NCBI RefSeq assembly: GCF_016907475.1
Contig: NZ_JAFBCA010000001.1
Coordinates: forward strand, 1,674,001-1,738,000
Direction of reading: 5' to 3'
DNA: 64,000 nt
Source: Nocardioides cavernae
GTDB lineage: Bacteria; Actinomycetota; Actinomycetes; Propionibacteriales; Nocardioidaceae
Positions 42,124 through 49,897 of this stretch are shown piece after piece (the stretch's first letter is position 1; every line of letters starts with the position of its first letter). The translations under genes were made by a program, and so were the position numbers. The notes below the pieces were generated by a model. The model worked only from the letters and a program-made list of their open reading frames with translations. It had not been told where the DNA came from and made no database searches.

Positions 42124-45021
42124 TCAGGCGGACGCGGCGGTCGCAGCGATCGCCTGCGCGAGCGGCACGTGCTCCCGAGCACGTGTCGCGGCCTGCCTGA
42201 GCAGTCGCGCGGCCACCGTGCCGTGCCCGTCACGGAGCGCGACCTGGGCGGCCCGCCACCGGCAGTACGCCTCGTCGTGCGGTCGGTCGAGGTCGCGCCA
42301 GGTGGTGGCTGCTTCGGCCCACGCCTCAACGGTGTCCCGGCCGAACAGGCGCCGCTTCTCCGCCCTCCACTGGGGCCGGTACGACCGGTCGGCGAGGACT
42401 GCTTGTCCCTCGAACGGGTCGTGGTGCAGCCCCACCCACAGCTCGTCGAGGCTGCGGCCGACGTCCTGCCGGTCGAGCGTGGGGTCGACGATCGTCGCAT
42501 CGACAGCCGCCCTGGCCGTCAGCGCGAGGAGCTCGCCCGCGGTGCCCGGGGCGACCTCGTCGTGGCGCGACACCAGCACCCTCTTCGCGAGCTCGACTCC
42601 CTCCACGGGGCAACCCGTCCAGACGGCGTGGTGCAGCCGCGCCTCGAGGATGAAGGTGTCGATCACCTCGTGCGCGCCCGGCTCGAAGCCTGCGAGGCGC
42701 CGGCCGGCGGCATCGACGTGGCCGAGCAGCACCTCCAGGATGGCGCGCTCGAGGTGGAGGAGCGGCAGGTCCGCCGGCTCCTCGCCCTGGGTCTCGACCC
42801 GGAGGCCCTGCAAGGCGTCAGCGATCCGTCCGGCCCGGCGGAGCGCCTGCGCCACGTTGGTCATGAGCACGTTGGCGTGGCTGGTGGTGATCTGCCACCT
42901 GGCTGCCTGCTCGAGCGCCGGCCCCGCCGCCCGCAGCACGTCCTCCGCAGGCCGGCACGCCATCAGGAGGATGTCCGTGTGGCGGACTGCGACGGTCAGG
43001 TTGCGCGGCAGGCTGCTGTCAGGGCCGAACTCGCGGACCACGCGCTCGATCTCGTCGACGCTCCCGAGGTGACCCAGCGTGCCGAGCTGCCAGGCCCACT
43101 GGGCACGGACCGTGCGTTCGAGCTGGCGGTCCCCCGCCTCCGCCGCCACCTGGGCGGCCTCGGCCAGGACGAGGGTCGCGTCGATGCGCCGGCCGTGCCA
43201 CTCGAGCTCGGATCCCCGCCACGTCAGCGCCGCAGCAAGGCCTGGAGAGGGCGGCAGCGTCCGGTAGAGCGCGATGGCCTGCTCGACCAGCTGCAGGCCG
43301 AGGTCGCCGGAGACGAACTGCGACGAGTTGAAGCGGGCCAGGTAGCGCAACAGGTCCGCGCGTTCGGCGGTGTCGTACAGGTGGGGCGGGTCGGGCAGCG
43401 CCAGCTCGGACTCGAGCACGGGCACCGCGTCACGCGGCCGGCCGGCGAGGTCGCACTGGCCGGCGATGCCGGCGACGACCTCGTGCCTGCGGGTGGGTGG
43501 ATCGTCGACCTCCGCCACGTCAGGCGGCCACAGCGCCAGCGCGCGTCGCCAGTGCTCGGCCGCCTGCAGTCCCGCGTACCGCTCGGAAGCCGCACGCGCG
43601 GCCCGCACCTGCCAGCCGCGCTCCTCGTCAGCGTCACCGGCGTCCTCCCAGTGCCGGGCGACCTCGGCGGGCTCGGCGTCGTCGCTGGCCGCCAGCACGC
43701 CGGCCACCGACCGGTGCATCGCGGCGGCCTCAGCGGGCATCATCCGGCGCCGTACGGCCTCCGCGAGGAGCGGGTGGCGGAGCTGGACGCCACCGCCGTC
43801 GACGTCGAGGATCCGCTGGGCCAGCAGCGTGCGCAGGGTGTCGGAGAGCCCGTCGGCCTCCAGACCAGCGGCGCGTGCGATCTCGCCCTCCGTCAAGGGT
43901 CGGTCGGCGATGCCCAGCACGGAGACGACAGCCCAGTCCAGTCCGTCGAGTCGAGCCACCCGGCCGTCGAGCAGGTCGCCCAGGAAGGTCGGGTCACCCG
44001 CGTCAGCGTGGGCGAGCTGCTCGGTGAAGAGAGGCTGTCCCAGGCTGCGCGCGTGGATGCGGGCGGCGTCCGCTGTCGTCGTGCCGGGTCGGATCAGCCG
44101 GACCTGCTCCACTGTCTCCTCCTCGGTCAGAGGTCCGAGGGGCAGGACCGCGGCATCCCGCCGCACCCGGCTGAACCACTCCCGGTGTTCCGCGGAGACC
44201 GCAGGGTCCTCGGTGCGCCAGGAGCCGACGACGCTCGAGCCCGCGTGGCGGACCAGGTGCTCGACGACGTCCAGGGTCAGCTCGTCCGCCCAGTGCAGGT
44301 CCTCGAGCACGAGCGCGAAGGGCTGCTCCGTCGACAGGGCTCGGCACAGCTCCGCGACACCCGAGAACAGCCGCTGGCGCAGCCACCTGTCGTCCGGGTC
44401 CGCAGGCGGCGCGTCGGTCGACCACTCGGGGAGCACCGTCGCCAGCGCCTCGCGGACGTAGGTCGGGCACCGCTGAAGAGCGGCCGCGACCACCTGCCCG
44501 TCATCGACGCGGACCACGTGGCGCAGGGCCTCGGCCACCGGGAGGAGGGGGACCTCGGTCGAGAGCGGGAGGCACCGACCCACGGCGACAAGGACACTTC
44601 CACGCACGGCGGCGCACCCGGCGTCGACCACCGTGGTCTTTCCCATCCCGGCCTCTCCCGTGACCAGGAGCAGCCCCCGGCCGGCCTCGAGGTGTCGTCG
44701 TACGACGTCGAGCTCCGCCCGCCTACCCGCGATCGCAGTGGCCGGGGCGTCTGTGTCGGCGACGGGCGCCGAGGCAGCCAGCCACGACGCGTGGAACGTG
44801 GCGGGGTCGCCGCCCATGGCCTCGACGAGGAGCTCGAGGACACCCCAGGACGGCAGCGTCGGCGAGGAGAAGGCCTTGGACACGGTGGTGTGGGAGACGC
44901 CCGTCTCGCGAGCGAGCGCGCGCAGGCTCCGCCACCCGTCGCGGTGGTGCAAGTCGTGCAAGGCGGTGACGAGGTCCCGGTGGGGACCAGGCGGCAGGTC
45001 CGGGCGGGGGAGTGGGCTCAC
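42124..45021 (-). CDS. HTH-STAND ATPase regulator, paralogue 1
   Basis: The 965-residue protein has an N-terminal XRE-like helix-turn-helix (about residues 28-75, RSLRALARETGVSHTTVSKAF...LPSWGVLELLVEAMGGD), an AAA-16/STAND ATPase with Walker A TGEAGMGKTT (121-130) and Walker B FALVLEDLHWADE (235-247), and a long helical TPR-like region to the end. The final 40 residues (DEAYCRWRAAQVALRDGHGTVAARLLRQAATRAREHVPLAQAI) match the segment just before the LuxR domain in LAL regulators, but no LuxR HTH follows. GTG start with GGGAGG upstream. Probably an ATP-dependent transcription switch; the ligand and targets are unknown. Confidence 0.82.
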   Translation of the reverse strand: MSPLPRPDLPPGPHRDLVTALHDLHHRDGWRSLRALARETGVSHTTVSKAFSSPTLPSWGVLELLVEAMGGDPATFHASWLAASAPVADTDAPATAIAGRRAELDVVRRHLEAGRGLLLVTGEAGMGKTTVVDAGCAAVRGSVLVAVGRCLPLSTEVPLLPVAEALRHVVRVDDGQVVAAALQRCPTYVREALATVLPEWSTDAPPADPDDRWLRQRLFSGVAELCRALSTEQPFALVLEDLHWADELTLDVVEHLVRHAGSSVVGSWRTEDPAVSAEHREWFSRVRRDAAVLPLGPLTEEETVEQVRLIRPGTTTADAARIHARSLGQPLFTEQLAHADAGDPTFLGDLLDGRVARLDGLDWAVVSVLGIADRPLTEGEIARAAGLEADGLSDTLRTLLAQRILDVDGGGVQLRHPLLAEAVRRRMMPAEAAAMHRSVAGVLAASDDAEPAEVARHWEDAGDADEERGWQVRAARAASERYAGLQAAEHWRRALALWPPDVAEVDDPPTRRHEVVAGIAGQCDLAGRPRDAVPVLESELALPDPPHLYDTAERADLLRYLARFNSSQFVSGDLGLQLVEQAIALYRTLPPSPGLAAALTWRGSELEWHGRRIDATLVLAEAAQVAAEAGDRQLERTVRAQWAWQLGTLGHLGSVDEIERVVREFGPDSSLPRNLTVAVRHTDILLMACRPAEDVLRAAGPALEQAARWQITTSHANVLMTNVAQALRRAGRIADALQGLRVETQGEEPADLPLLHLERAILEVLLGHVDAAGRRLAGFEPGAHEVIDTFILEARLHHAVWTGCPVEGVELAKRVLVSRHDEVAPGTAGELLALTARAAVDATIVDPTLDRQDVGRSLDELWVGLHHDPFEGQAVLADRSYRPQWRAEKRRLFGRDTVEAWAEAATTWRDLDRPHDEAYCRWRAAQVALRDGHGTVAARLLRQAATRAREHVPLAQAIAATAASA

Positions 45022-45051
45022 GTGGGATCCCTCCCTCGGCCGTGGTCCTGG

Positions 45052-45069
45052 TCCTCAGCATCGACCCGC
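45052..45069 (-). promoter_or_regulatory. 18-nt motif upstream of paralogue 1
   Basis: TCCTCAGCATCGACCCGC (plus strand) matches 17 of 18 positions with 49857-49874 upstream of paralogue 2. It lies 31-48 nt before the start codon. Promoter element or operator; inferred. Confidence 0.45.
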
Positions 45070-45161
45070 TCGGCCGTCATGTCCACGGAGTTGCGCGGAA
45101 TCTCGCGGCCGTCCGTCGACGGTCCGGACACCCGCTTCTCCCGCCCCGGCACAATCGAGGG

Positions 45162-46856
45162 ATGGAGGGACGGGCTCGGCACCTCGCGGCACTCGTCGCC
45201 TGCGCGCTGGTCGTGTCCGCCTGCACCTCGCCGTCGCCCTCCGAGGAGCCGCCCGCCGGCCCGGGTGTCGGCAGCACCTCGACGACGCCGCCGGCCCGGG
45301 ACGGGCAGGTGACCCTGGCCTTCGGCGGCGACGTGCACTTCGAGGGCCACGCGGCTCGGCTGCTGGACCGTCCCGGCGGGCTGGGGAGCATCGCCCGCAC
45401 GCTGCGCGCCGCCGACGTCGCCATGGTCAACCTCGAGACGCCGGTGACGCGGAGCGGACGACGTGACCCCAAGGAGCTCGAGAACGCCGGCGACCGCTAC
45501 TGGTTCCGCACCCGACCTGCCGCCGTCGGCGTGCTGGCCGACGCCGGCGTCGACGTGGTGAGCGTGGCCAACAACCACGCGGGCGACTACGGCGCCGTCG
45601 GCCTGCAGGACACGCTGGCCGCCGGTCGGGAGCGTGGCGTCGCGATGGTCGGCGCAGGCCGGGGCGAGGCGGCCTACGACCCCCACGTGGTCGAGGTCGG
45701 CGACCTCGAGGTCGCCTTCCTCGCGGCCGACGGCGTCCAGCGGGAGGGCGCGAGCGACGTGTGGTCGGCGAGCACCGGGCGCGTCGGTACGGCGTCGGCG
45801 CGGGGGAGCAACGCCGCGGGCCTGGTCGCCGCGGTCGAGGCGGCGTCGGCGCGCGACCAGCTCGTCGTGGTCTACGTGCACTGGGGCCGCGAGTACCAGT
45901 CCTGCCCGACGCAGTCGCAGCGACTGCTCGCCCGTGACCTCGCCGACGCCGGGGCCGACGTCGTGGTGGGGAGCCACTCCCACGTCCTCGGCGGCGGGGG
46001 ATGGGCCGGCGACGCGGTGGTGGCCTACGGGCTGGGCAACTTCGTCTGGTACCACGCCCGCCAGGCCCGGACGGGGGTCCTGTCGGTCACGCTCGACGCC
46101 GGGGGTGCCGTGCGGAAGTCGTGGACGCCGGCCAGGATCTCGCCGACCGACGGGCGGCCCGTCCCCGTCACGGGAGCCGCGCGCAACGGCGCCGTGGCCG
46201 ACTGGCGTGCCCGGCAGCGATGCACCGGACTGGCCGCCGACCGCGGCGGCGCGCAGGCCGACGATCCGGCGTACGGCTCGTCGGTGAGCCGCATCGACGC
46301 GAGCCTCGCCGACCGGATGCGCCGCAGCCACCGACCCGGCTGTCCCGTCGCGCTCCGTGACCTGCGCCACCTGCGAATGACGCACCGCGACTTCGACGGC
46401 CGGGCGCGGACCGGCGAGCTGGTCGTGCACCGGCGGTGGGCGCGGCAGGTGGCGGACGCGTTCGGACGCCTGTACGACGCCGGCTTCCCGATCGCCCGGA
46501 TGCGGCTCGTGGACGACTACGGGGCCGACGACGACCGCTCCATGGCAGCCAACAACACCTCCGGCTTCAACTGTCGACGGGTCGCGGGGCAGCGCAGCTG
46601 GTCGCAGCACGCATACGGCGCGGCGATCGACATCAACCCCGTGCAGAATCCCTACGTCACGCGGGGAGGCGTCGACCCTCCGGCCGGTCGGCCGTTCGTC
46701 GGGATCGCCCGGGACCGGTCGGCACCCGCGCGGCCCGGTGTCGTCCGCGCCGGCGACATCCCGGTCGCGGCGTTCGCCCGCATCGGCTGGGAGTGGGGCG
46801 GCGCCTGGGTGTCGACGAAGGACTACCAGCACGTCGCGGCGCCGCGGGGACGCTGA
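45162..46856 (+). CDS. CapA-M15 peptidase fusion lipoprotein
   Basis: The 564-residue protein has a lipobox VVSAC (Cys21), a CapA/PgsA-type metallophosphoesterase-like domain (about 50-300: FGGDVHFEG, MVNLETPVT, SVANNHAGDYG, VYVHWGREY, GSHSHVLGG, YGLGNFVWY), a linker, and a C-terminal M15 D-alanyl-D-alanine carboxypeptidase-like domain (about 400-564: SQHAYGAAIDINP, then DYQHV). The two domains normally occur as separate proteins. It is anchored outside the membrane and probably trims peptidoglycan or an envelope polymer. ATG 45162 lies 6 nt after CACAAT. It sits between two HTH-STAND paralogues and is divergent from paralogue 1. Confidence 0.88.
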   Translation: MEGRARHLAALVACALVVSACTSPSPSEEPPAGPGVGSTSTTPPARDGQVTLAFGGDVHFEGHAARLLDRPGGLGSIARTLRAADVAMVNLETPVTRSGRRDPKELENAGDRYWFRTRPAAVGVLADAGVDVVSVANNHAGDYGAVGLQDTLAAGRERGVAMVGAGRGEAAYDPHVVEVGDLEVAFLAADGVQREGASDVWSASTGRVGTASARGSNAAGLVAAVEAASARDQLVVVYVHWGREYQSCPTQSQRLLARDLADAGADVVVGSHSHVLGGGGWAGDAVVAYGLGNFVWYHARQARTGVLSVTLDAGGAVRKSWTPARISPTDGRPVPVTGAARNGAVADWRARQRCTGLAADRGGAQADDPAYGSSVSRIDASLADRMRRSHRPGCPVALRDLRHLRMTHRDFDGRARTGELVVHRRWARQVADAFGRLYDAGFPIARMRLVDDYGADDDRSMAANNTSGFNCRRVAGQRSWSQHAYGAAIDINPVQNPYVTRGGVDPPAGRPFVGIARDRSAPARPGVVRAGDIPVAAFARIGWEWGGAWVSTKDYQHVAAPRGR

Positions 46857-46867
46857 GCGGACCCGGG

Positions 46868-49837
46868 TCAGCCGCGCTCCCGGACGGCCGCCCGCGGCTT
46901 CGGGACCCTCGGCCCTCCCAGCGTGGCCGAGGAGACCGTGTCCGGCACCGCCGCCCGGGACCGGTCGATCACTGCGAGGAGCGGCACGTGCCCGCGTGCC
47001 TGCGCATGGGCACGACGCAGCAGCCGGCGGGCGAGCGTGTCGCGGCCTTCGTGCAGCGCGAGCTCGCCCGCCCGCCAGCGGGAGTACGCCGCCTCGTGCG
47101 GGCGACCGACGAGGTCCCACTGCTCGGCCGCACCGATCCAGTGCTGCAGCTGCGCGACGCCGTGGAGCCGGGCGAGCTCGGCGCGCCACGTGCTGCGGGT
47201 CGCAGGGGCGGCGGCGTGTGCTGCCTCCGGGGCGAGCGGGTCGATGGCCCACTGGCGCTGCCAGGCCGAGAGACGAGCGGCGAGGACGGCACGGCGGGCG
47301 GGGTCGGCCTCGGTGACGTCGGCCCCTGCGCGGGCGGCGAGGCACAGCAGCGACCCGGTGTAGGGCGACCACGAGGTGGCCGTCTCGCCGGCGATGCCGT
47401 CACCGATCCGGTCGAGGGCCTGCGCCGGCAGGCCGCGCCACAGGTCGCACAGCGCCTGGACGGTCACCACCGCCTGCCGGTGCGCGCTGACGTCGAAGTC
47501 GAGGGCCGCGATCGCCTCCAGGCGGCGGTCAGCCGCCTCCAGGTCGCCGTGCGCCACCTCGACCCACGCCCGGGTGAGGTGCAGGAAGCGGGTCGCCTGC
47601 CGGGGCTCGTCCTTGGTGCGCGGACGGACCAGCCGGGACGCGGCTCCGGTGGCTCCGGCGTGCAGGCGGGCCTCGGCGACGTTGCAGAGGAGCATCGTGC
47701 TGAGGAGGAACGAGTCGATCCCGGCGGCGCGCACGGCAGCCAGCCCGGGGTCCGCAGCGTCGGCCACGTCGTCGGCCGGCGCGCACAGCATCAGCAACAG
47801 ATCGGTGTGGTAGGTCCCGAGCCAGACGTCGCTGAAGGGGTTGCCCTCGACGAGGATGGTCCTCGCCTCCCGGGCTGCGCGCAGCCCGTGGGCCGTGCGC
47901 CCCAGGACGATGTCGTGCCAGGCGCGCTCGACCAAGGCATCGCGGTGCAGCGCCGGATCGTCGAGCCGGGCGCTGATCGCGAGCATCCGGTCGATCACGA
48001 GGTCGGCCTCGTCGTTGCGACCGGCTCCGCGCAGCGCTCCCGACTTGTCGCCCATGGCCCGGACCAGTGAGTCGCGGTCGTCGAGCGCGTCGAGCACCGC
48101 GATCGCCTCGTCAGCGAGGCGCACGGACGTCTCCGGGTCGACCTGCGCGAGCACCTGGCTGGCCCTGCGCAGCGCGCGGGCGTGGTCGTGGTCGGGCGGC
48201 GCCGGGGCGAGGGCCAGGGCCTCCTCCACCCACGACCTCGCCTGTTCGGCGCGCCCCGGGCCGATCGCGGAGTGCACGAGCTCCAGCAGCAGCTCGCACC
48301 GGGTGATCCCGGCGTCGGCCGGGGCCGGGCCGTCGGCGGGCCAGAGGGCCAGGGCGCGCTCCCAGTGGACCGCCTCCTCGTCGCGGGACAGCCCATCGCA
48401 GGCCGCCCGCCCGGCAGCAACCCGCCACCGCAGCTCCTCACGAGGATCTCCGGCGCCGCGCCAGTGCTCCGCGACCTCGGCCGGCGACGGGTGCGACGTC
48501 GCGGCCAGGACGGCGGCCAACCTCCGGTGGGTCGGTACGGCCTCTCGCGGCACGAGCCCGGCCCGCACCGCGGTGGCCGTCAGTGGGTGGCGGACGGTGA
48601 CGTCGGTCGCGGCGTACGGGTCGGCGAGCAGGTGCCGGGACACCAGCTCACGGCGGGCGTCGGCGAGCTCGGCCCGGCCCATCGACGTCGCGTCGGCGAC
48701 GACCGGCGGGGGGAGGGGGCGGTCCGCGAGTGCTGCGACGAGGAGCACCGACCTGGCACTCGGGCTCAGGTGGTCTAGCTGCCGGGCCAGCAGGTCGGCC
48801 AGCGGCTCCGGCTCCGCGTTCGCGGTCATCGAGCGGGCCAGCTCCTCGGTGAACAGCGGCACCCCTCGGCTCTGCGCGTGGACGCGCTCGACGTCGCCGC
48901 GTCGCAACCGGGGCCCGATGAGCAGCCGCAGCTGCTCCCGTGTCTCCTTGTGGGTGAGCGGCGCCAGGTTGAGCACCAGCGCCGCCTCGCGACGCACGCG
49001 CGTGAGCCACGCGTCGGCCTCCGCGGACCCGCCGCTGCACAGGCTGCCGACGATCGGGACGCCCCGGCCACCGACGACGTGTCGCTCGATGAAGCCGCGC
49101 GAGCTGGGATCGGACCAGTGCAGGTCCTCGAGCACGAGCGCCAGCGGACGGAGCGAGGACAGCGCGGCGAGGGTGGACTCGATGGCAGCGAAGAGGCGAG
49201 CGGACGCGAAGCGGTCCTCGAGGTCGCGACCCGACAGCCCGATCTCCGGCAGGATCCGGGACAGCGCCGGTGCCACGAAGCCCGGGCAGCGGCCCAGCGC
49301 CTCGCCGAACCACCGACCCCCGTCGTCGAGCCAGACCCGGCGCAGCACGTCGGACACGAGCGCGAAGGGCGCGTCGGCCAGGATCGGCAGCCCGCCTGCC
49401 CGGGCCACGAACGTCGACACCTGCTGCGACGCTGCGGCCAGCAGCGTCGTCTTGCCGATGCCGGGCTCGCCGGTGACGACCAGCAGCCCGCCGCCGGCCT
49501 CGAGGTGGCGGCGTACGACGAGGAGCTCGGCGCGGCGACCGGCGATGGTCCGCGCGGGAGGGGGCAGGTGCCGGGCGCCGTCCGCCGTCGCGGCGAGCCA
49601 GAGGTCCCGGAAGTCGGACGGGTCGCCGCCGATCGCCGTCACGACCGCCTCGAGGAGCGACCACGCGGGCAGTCGTGGGTGTGTGAAGAGGTGGTGCACG
49701 GTGGTGTGCGAGCACCCCGCCCGGCGGGCGATGGCGCGGAGGCTGGGCTGCCCGGCTTGGTCGTGCAGACGGTGCAGCGCATCGACGAGGTCGAAGTGCG
49801 GTCCGGGCTCGAGCTCGGGCTGGTGCAGCAGGCCCAT
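46868..49837 (-). CDS. HTH-STAND ATPase regulator, paralogue 2
   Basis: The 989-residue protein shares the layout: N-terminal HTH (SLRAIARRAGCSHTTVHHLFTHPRLPAW), Walker A TGEPGIGKTTLL, Walker B LALVLEDLHWSDPSS and the terminal GRPHEAAYSRWRAGELALHEGRDTLARRLLRRAHAQARGHVPL. It is the most divergent member: its recognition helix reads TTVHHLFTHPRLPAW instead of TTVSKxxSSxxLPxW, so its DNA target probably differs. ATG 49837 has a GGGAGG ribosome-binding site. It lies 60 nt downstream of paralogue 3 on the same strand and may be co-transcribed with it. Confidence 0.82.
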   Translation of the reverse strand: MGLLHQPELEPGPHFDLVDALHRLHDQAGQPSLRAIARRAGCSHTTVHHLFTHPRLPAWSLLEAVVTAIGGDPSDFRDLWLAATADGARHLPPPARTIAGRRAELLVVRRHLEAGGGLLVVTGEPGIGKTTLLAAASQQVSTFVARAGGLPILADAPFALVSDVLRRVWLDDGGRWFGEALGRCPGFVAPALSRILPEIGLSGRDLEDRFASARLFAAIESTLAALSSLRPLALVLEDLHWSDPSSRGFIERHVVGGRGVPIVGSLCSGGSAEADAWLTRVRREAALVLNLAPLTHKETREQLRLLIGPRLRRGDVERVHAQSRGVPLFTEELARSMTANAEPEPLADLLARQLDHLSPSARSVLLVAALADRPLPPPVVADATSMGRAELADARRELVSRHLLADPYAATDVTVRHPLTATAVRAGLVPREAVPTHRRLAAVLAATSHPSPAEVAEHWRGAGDPREELRWRVAAGRAACDGLSRDEEAVHWERALALWPADGPAPADAGITRCELLLELVHSAIGPGRAEQARSWVEEALALAPAPPDHDHARALRRASQVLAQVDPETSVRLADEAIAVLDALDDRDSLVRAMGDKSGALRGAGRNDEADLVIDRMLAISARLDDPALHRDALVERAWHDIVLGRTAHGLRAAREARTILVEGNPFSDVWLGTYHTDLLLMLCAPADDVADAADPGLAAVRAAGIDSFLLSTMLLCNVAEARLHAGATGAASRLVRPRTKDEPRQATRFLHLTRAWVEVAHGDLEAADRRLEAIAALDFDVSAHRQAVVTVQALCDLWRGLPAQALDRIGDGIAGETATSWSPYTGSLLCLAARAGADVTEADPARRAVLAARLSAWQRQWAIDPLAPEAAHAAAPATRSTWRAELARLHGVAQLQHWIGAAEQWDLVGRPHEAAYSRWRAGELALHEGRDTLARRLLRRAHAQARGHVPLLAVIDRSRAAVPDTVSSATLGGPRVPKPRAAVRERG

Positions 49838-49856
49838 CGGCCCTCCCAGGGGTTCC

Positions 49857-49874
49857 TCCTCAGGATCGACCCGC
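49857..49874 (-). promoter_or_regulatory. 18-nt motif upstream of paralogue 2
   Basis: TCCTCAGGATCGACCCGC (plus strand) is the partner of 45052-45069. It lies 20-37 nt before the start, inside the 60-nt gap after paralogue 3, so paralogue 2 may have its own promoter. Confidence 0.45.
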
Positions 49875-49897
49875 GGTGGGGGGTTGTCCAGATCCCG

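Noticed and set aside
42169..45312. A 1047-codon plus-strand open frame opposite HTH-STAND paralogue 1
   Set aside because: No known domains; the opposite strand encodes a clear HTH-ATPase protein.
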